Shown here: piece by piece, positions 60,886 through 64,000 of the stretch
Numbering within the stretch: position 1 is the stretch's first letter
Layout: each line of letters opens with the position of its first letter
Assembly (NCBI GenBank): GCA_038746605.1
Contig: JBCDKM010000008.1
Coordinates: forward strand, 1 to 64,000
DNA from: Rubricoccus sp038746605
Lineage (GTDB): Bacteria; Bacteroidota; Rhodothermia; Rhodothermales; Rubricoccaceae
DNA length: 64,000 nucleotides
Reading direction: 5' to 3'
The notes under the pieces: model-generated
Databases searched by the model: none
Seen by the model: only the letters and a program-made list of their open reading frames with translations
What the model was told of the DNA's origin: nothing
Translations under genes and position numbers: made by a program

Positions 60886-62240
60886 CCGTGGGCAGGCAGT
60901 GCGACCGTTGCCCCATTGAGCGTGCCCGTTCCGAAGACGGACTCGGCACCCTCCGGTGCAGCCTCCAGCGTGACGGTGACGGCTTCGGGACGGGTGTTCG
61001 TGACGACCAGCATCGCGGTATCGCCGTGTGTGAGGCGGTACGCGATCACGGTCTCGGGCTGGTCGTGCGCGACGGTAGAGGCGGTGCCTTCCACGAAGGC
61101 CTCATGAGAGGCACGAAGATCGAGGAGGTCGTCAAAGAAGGCGCGCATGGTCGTGCCCGCTTCTCCTTGCTCGCGCTGAATGGGCTGCTTTTCGAAGAGC
61201 GGGATGCGCTGTGGGTCGGCGAACTCCTGACCGTTGTAGACGAGCGGGAAGCCCGGTAGCAGCAGCATCGCGGTGGAGGCCGCGCGGGCGCCCCCGGCCC
61301 CGCCGAAGAGTGCGAGGGGCGTCTCGTCCCAGGCGGTCTCGTCGTGGTTGGTGGTGAAGTTCATCCGCAGCGCGCCCTCGGGGAAGGTCGTCGTCTCCTC
61401 CTCGATCACGAGGTCCACGAGGCTCTGCGCCGTCGCGTCGCCGTTCCAGACCTCCTTGAGGCGCCCGTAGCGCGACCACCCGTAGGTGGCGTCGAAGCCC
61501 GCCTCGGTGTGAAGGTCGGCCGTGCTCCACTCGGCGAGCATGAACACCGGCTTGATGGCGCGAAGTTCGGCGAGGGCCTCGGTCCAGAAGTCGTTGGGCA
61601 CCATGCCCGCCACATCGCACCGGTAGCCGTCGATGTCGAACTCGCGGACCCAGTACGCCAGCGCGTCGATCATCGCGGCGCGCACCTCCGGGTTGCTGTA
61701 GTCGAGGTCGGCCACGTCGGTCCAGTCGGTGGGTGTGCCGTCGTCGTTGTGCGGGATCATGATCTCGCCCGCCGCATCGCGCGTGTAGTACGCCGGGTGG
61801 TCTGTAGCCCACGCGTGGTCCCAGCCGGTGTGGTTCGCAACCCAGTCCAGGATGACCTTCATCTCGCGGGCGTGCGCGGCCTCCACGAGGGCGCGGAAGT
61901 CGTCCTCGGAGCCGAGCAGCGGGTTGACCGCTTTGTAGTCCTGGATCGCGTACGGCGAGCCTAGCGTGCCCTTCCGCTCCGCCTCGCTGATGGGGTGGAT
62001 GGGCATCAGCCAGAGCGTGTTGACGCCGAGGGCCTGGAGCGAGTCCAGCCGCGCGGTGACTGCCGCGAAGGTGCCCTCCTCAGAGAAGTTGCGGACGAAT
62101 ACCTCGTAGAGGACCGTGTCCTCGTTCGGAAAGGACGGAGAGACCGTCGCGGTAGCGTCGGGAGAAGGCTCCGGCGCGTCGGAGGGGCGGCAGCCGGGGA
62201 CGAGGGCGAGGGCCGTGAGGAGGAGGGCGAGGGGGCGCAT
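60858..62240 (-). CDS. GH13 alpha-amylase family lipoprotein
   Basis: 460 residues with lipobox LVPGCRPS. TIM-barrel motifs of GH13: VILDWVANHTGWDH, GYRCDVAG (nucleophile Asp209), MLAEW (acid/base Glu237), TTNHDE (Asp300). Exported glucan-degrading enzyme on the cell surface or in the periplasm. ATG 62240 chosen for the signal. Ends tail-to-tail over umuD. Confidence 0.92.
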   Translation of the reverse strand: MRPLALLLTALALVPGCRPSDAPEPSPDATATVSPSFPNEDTVLYEVFVRNFSEEGTFAAVTARLDSLQALGVNTLWLMPIHPISEAERKGTLGSPYAIQDYKAVNPLLGSEDDFRALVEAAHAREMKVILDWVANHTGWDHAWATDHPAYYTRDAAGEIMIPHNDDGTPTDWTDVADLDYSNPEVRAAMIDALAYWVREFDIDGYRCDVAGMVPNDFWTEALAELRAIKPVFMLAEWSTADLHTEAGFDATYGWSRYGRLKEVWNGDATAQSLVDLVIEEETTTFPEGALRMNFTTNHDETAWDETPLALFGGAGGARAASTAMLLLPGFPLVYNGQEFADPQRIPLFEKQPIQREQGEAGTTMRAFFDDLLDLRASHEAFVEGTASTVAHDQPETVIAYRLTHGDTAMLVVTNTRPEAVTVTLEAAPEGAESVFGTGTLNGATVALPAHGYSVLRTDG

Positions 62241-62270
62241 GCGGGAGGTCAGTCGGCGAGGCCGCAATAT

Positions 62271-62296
62271 CGCCCGCCTCGGCACCGAGGCGGAGG
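62271..62296. repeat. Palindromic element upstream of the amylase gene
   Basis: GCCCGCCTCGGCACC + GAGGCGGAGGC, 31 bp before the amylase start, adjoining the repeat at 62318. Confidence 0.85.
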
Positions 62297-62317
62297 CACC
62301 TGGCTCTCCAGGCGTGG

Positions 62318-62426
62318 CATCCTGAGCAAGCGCTAGCGAGTCGAAGGATCTCAGCCAAGCATAGAACTCGTTACCCGGCTGAGATCCTTCGGCTGCGGTC
62401 CTGCGGGCCTCCGCTCAGGATGACAC
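62318..62426. repeat. Imperfect inverted repeat of about 108 bp
   Basis: Left arm CATCCTGAGCAAGCGCTAGC ... GATCTCAGCC and right arm GGCTGAGATCCTTCGGCTGC ... CTCAGGATGACA. This type of ATCCTGAGC/GAAGGATCTC sequence recurs between genes in many unrelated bacteria (from memory). Looks like a REP or MITE-type element. Confidence 0.7.
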
Positions 62427-62445
62427 CATGGATAGAGGGAGGAAG

Positions 62446-63432
62446 TCATGGCGTGAGATAATCGTCGTGCCAGAGCACGCGCCATGTGCCGTCCGATTGG
62501 CGACCCAACGTGACGACCTGGGCAGCGGTGAAGCCGTGCTCCGTCGTGTAGTAGAACGTGCTATCGAAGACGGCGTATGCGCGGTCCTCCACGACTTGAA
62601 CCGACAGAGGGTCTCCCTCAGGAATCGGAATGCCCTGGTTTGGCCGTACCTCATGGATAAAGGCGAGAAAGACGGCCATCGCATCTTCGTTTGTTAGGTC
62701 CGCGAAGGTGAGTCCGCCGGGGGTCTCATGGAGGATATCGCGCAGGGGAATCCGGACTCCATTGATGTCGCCCATCAGGCCTTCGGCGTGTTCTCCTTGC
62801 AAGCGAATAAGTGCAGGCGGGAAGTCGGCGAGGAAGTCTGTCAGCACCTCGGGGGGAAACAAGCGAGCGACGGCTTGCCAGTTCCGATAGAGGAGGGCCT
62901 CTTGCATCGATACCAGCGTCGATTCGGGGGTGGAGAAGTCGACGGTCGGGCGGATGGGTTCCACGACTGGAGAGGCGCCAGTCGCATCCCGGACGGCTTG
63001 CGCAATGTCCTCCGCTTCGTTCAACGAGACGCCTTCAATCGACAGCTTTCCACCTGTGATGGCCGACTGAACCACAGGTGCTGCGAGAAGGCGGTCGCCC
63101 AGTACGATGGCAAGCATGTGACCGATGTTCGAGCTCGTGATATCGGCGGACGCTTCTGCCGCGTCGGGCGCGAAGCGTATCGAGACGAGCGGTAACTCTG
63201 TCAAAGGATCCTCACCAACCCCAGCGGTCTCCACATCCCCAGGGCCGAGCGTGAGCAGTGTTTCCCCTGTCCACACCGTTGCGCCGGATGGCATAGGGAA
63301 AGGGGCAAGGCCCGTCGTGTCGATGGTTCGGAATCCTTCGTCCGAGAGGGCTCGCCGGATTTCGAGCACGTCCTGCGCAGATGCGCCCGCAGGAAGGAAC
63401 AGCCAAATGAGAACGACAAGGCGGAAGGTCAT
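62446..63432 (-). CDS. Exported protein with SecD P1-like domain
   Basis: 328 residues. Signal peptide ending GASAQ with ATG 63432; an ATG at 63468 would lengthen it by 12. Residues about 75-150 resemble the P1 head of SecD (VSIRFAPDAAEAS ... LAIVLGDRLLAAPVVQSAIT, GKLSIEG). The remainder is a NTF2-like region (about 170-325). Not SecD itself, which is far longer with membrane helices. Function unknown. Confidence 0.7.
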   Translation of the reverse strand: MTFRLVVLIWLFLPAGASAQDVLEIRRALSDEGFRTIDTTGLAPFPMPSGATVWTGETLLTLGPGDVETAGVGEDPLTELPLVSIRFAPDAAEASADITSSNIGHMLAIVLGDRLLAAPVVQSAITGGKLSIEGVSLNEAEDIAQAVRDATGASPVVEPIRPTVDFSTPESTLVSMQEALLYRNWQAVARLFPPEVLTDFLADFPPALIRLQGEHAEGLMGDINGVRIPLRDILHETPGGLTFADLTNEDAMAVFLAFIHEVRPNQGIPIPEGDPLSVQVVEDRAYAVFDSTFYYTTEHGFTAAQVVTLGRQSDGTWRVLWHDDYLTP

Positions 63433-63483
63433 CAGGATCAGTCGAGAAATGGGACAGCAAGATCGCATCTGCCTTTCCGACTC

Positions 63484-63510
63484 TGCCCGCCTCGGCACCG
63501 AGGCGGGCAC
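63484..63510. repeat. Palindromic element after carB
   Basis: TGCCCGCCTCGGCACC + GAGGCGGGCAC, 9 bp beyond the carB stop. Confidence 0.9.
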
Positions 63511-63518
63511 GCCCGGCC

Positions 63519-64000
63519 CTATCGCGAGAGGTACAGGTTGCGCATCTCGTATGGCTTCGCGATCTGCTCCGCCGTGATGTCGTCCACGAACGCGATGGCC
63601 TCGCCGGTGGACTTCATCTCCGGGCCCAACTCCCTGCTGACCTCCGGGAACTTGTCCCACGAGAACACCGGCTCCTTGACCGCGAAGCCGGTCAGCGAGG
63701 ATTCCAGCACGCCGGACTGGCGGAACTCCTCCAGCGACGCGCCGAGCATCAGCTTCGCGCCGAGCGTCGCCACCGGCACGCCGGTCGCCTTGGCGACGAA
63801 CGGGACGGTCCGCGAGGCGCGCGGGTTGGCCTCGATCACGTAGACCGTCTCCGTTCCATCGCGGCGCTGAACGGCCAACTGCGTGTTCATCAGCCCCACG
63901 ATGCCCAGCTCCGTCGCAATGTCCGTCACGTACTGGCGGATGGTCTGGATCGCCTCCTCACTCAGGTCAAACGGCGGGAGGACGGCCGTGGAGTCGCCGG
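63519..64000 (-). CDS. carB: Carbamoyl-phosphate synthase large subunit, 3' end (partial)
   Basis: The C-terminal 159 codons of CarB, with the rest beyond the window. Contains NTQLAVQRRDG, YVIEANPRASRTVPFVAKATG and FSWDKFPEVSRELGPEMKSTGE of the second ATP-grasp domain. It stops soon after with NLYLSR, so the regulatory MGS domain found in E. coli CarB is absent, as in many Bacteroidota-type enzymes. Confidence 0.93.
   Translation of the reverse strand, partial: GDSTAVLPPFDLSEEAIQTIRQYVTDIATELGIVGLMNTQLAVQRRDGTETVYVIEANPRASRTVPFVAKATGVPVATLGAKLMLGASLEEFRQSGVLESSLTGFAVKEPVFSWDKFPEVSRELGPEMKSTGEAIAFVDDITAEQIAKPYEMRNLYLSR

Overview
The window is high-GC chromosomal DNA from an aerobic bacterium that most resembles the Rhodothermota (formerly placed in Bacteroidota), near Rubricoccus/Rubrivirga. 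The basis is: four loci ending in a type IX secretion (T9SS) sorting domain, cohesin/dockerin and ELW-type repeat surface proteins, a short CarB without the MGS domain, DUF5989 and AURKAIP1/COX24-type miniature proteins, and ECF sigma factors paired with Ser/Thr kinases. The genus is inference; no rRNA or tRNA gene was seen.

Layout. 1-4.5 kb: small membrane protein, mutS, efp. 4.5-12.1 kb: two secreted proteins on the minus strand, then ECF sigma factor and receptor-like Ser/Thr kinase. 12.2-16.4 kb: accB, accC, gcvH, guaA. 16.4-18.5 kb: lower-GC patch with a lipoprotein, two related Cys-rich secreted peptides and another lipoprotein. 19-23.1 kb: tyrosine/arginine-rich lipoprotein, proS, PAP2-like membrane protein. 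23.2-25.9 kb: orphan eCIS-type (DUF4157) effector and an M15 peptidase. 26-37 kb: T9SS surface proteins (one interrupted by an in-frame TGA), a second kinase/ECF pair, and a beta-lactamase-fold hydrolase. 37.1-40 kb: accessory island with HepT/MntA, two coupled membrane proteins and a broken IS481 transposase. 40-46 kb: smc, a membrane protein, a UbiB-type kinase. 46-47.6 kb: fulvocin C-related lipoprotein with a membrane thioredoxin-like protein. 47.6-56.9 kb: housekeeping genes (bS22-like protein, YtxH, yaaA, udk, lipoprotein-birA-coaX operon, inositol phosphatase, response regulator, DUF5989) and a T9SS phosphodiester glycosidase. 57-64 kb: lysine aminotransferase, umuC with an apparently catalytically dead umuD, GH13 amylase, a SecD-P1-like secreted protein and the end of carB.

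The strongest unusual signal runs through the whole window. A palindromic element (arms GCCCGCCTCGG / CCGAGGCGGGC) occurs about thirty times. Most copies sit just after genes, but seven lie inside reading frames (mutS, the cohesin protein, the first kinase, guaA, the ABC1 kinase, birA, umuD). It contains no stop codon in any frame, so it adds short peptides such as RLGTEA to proteins. A short form and a long form with a roughly 14-nt centre are both present. This resembles the logic of Rickettsia palindromic elements, but the sequence is not one I recognise. Other hairpin-forming inserts break the IS481 transposase and lengthen both kinases at the same point between the catalytic loop and DFG.
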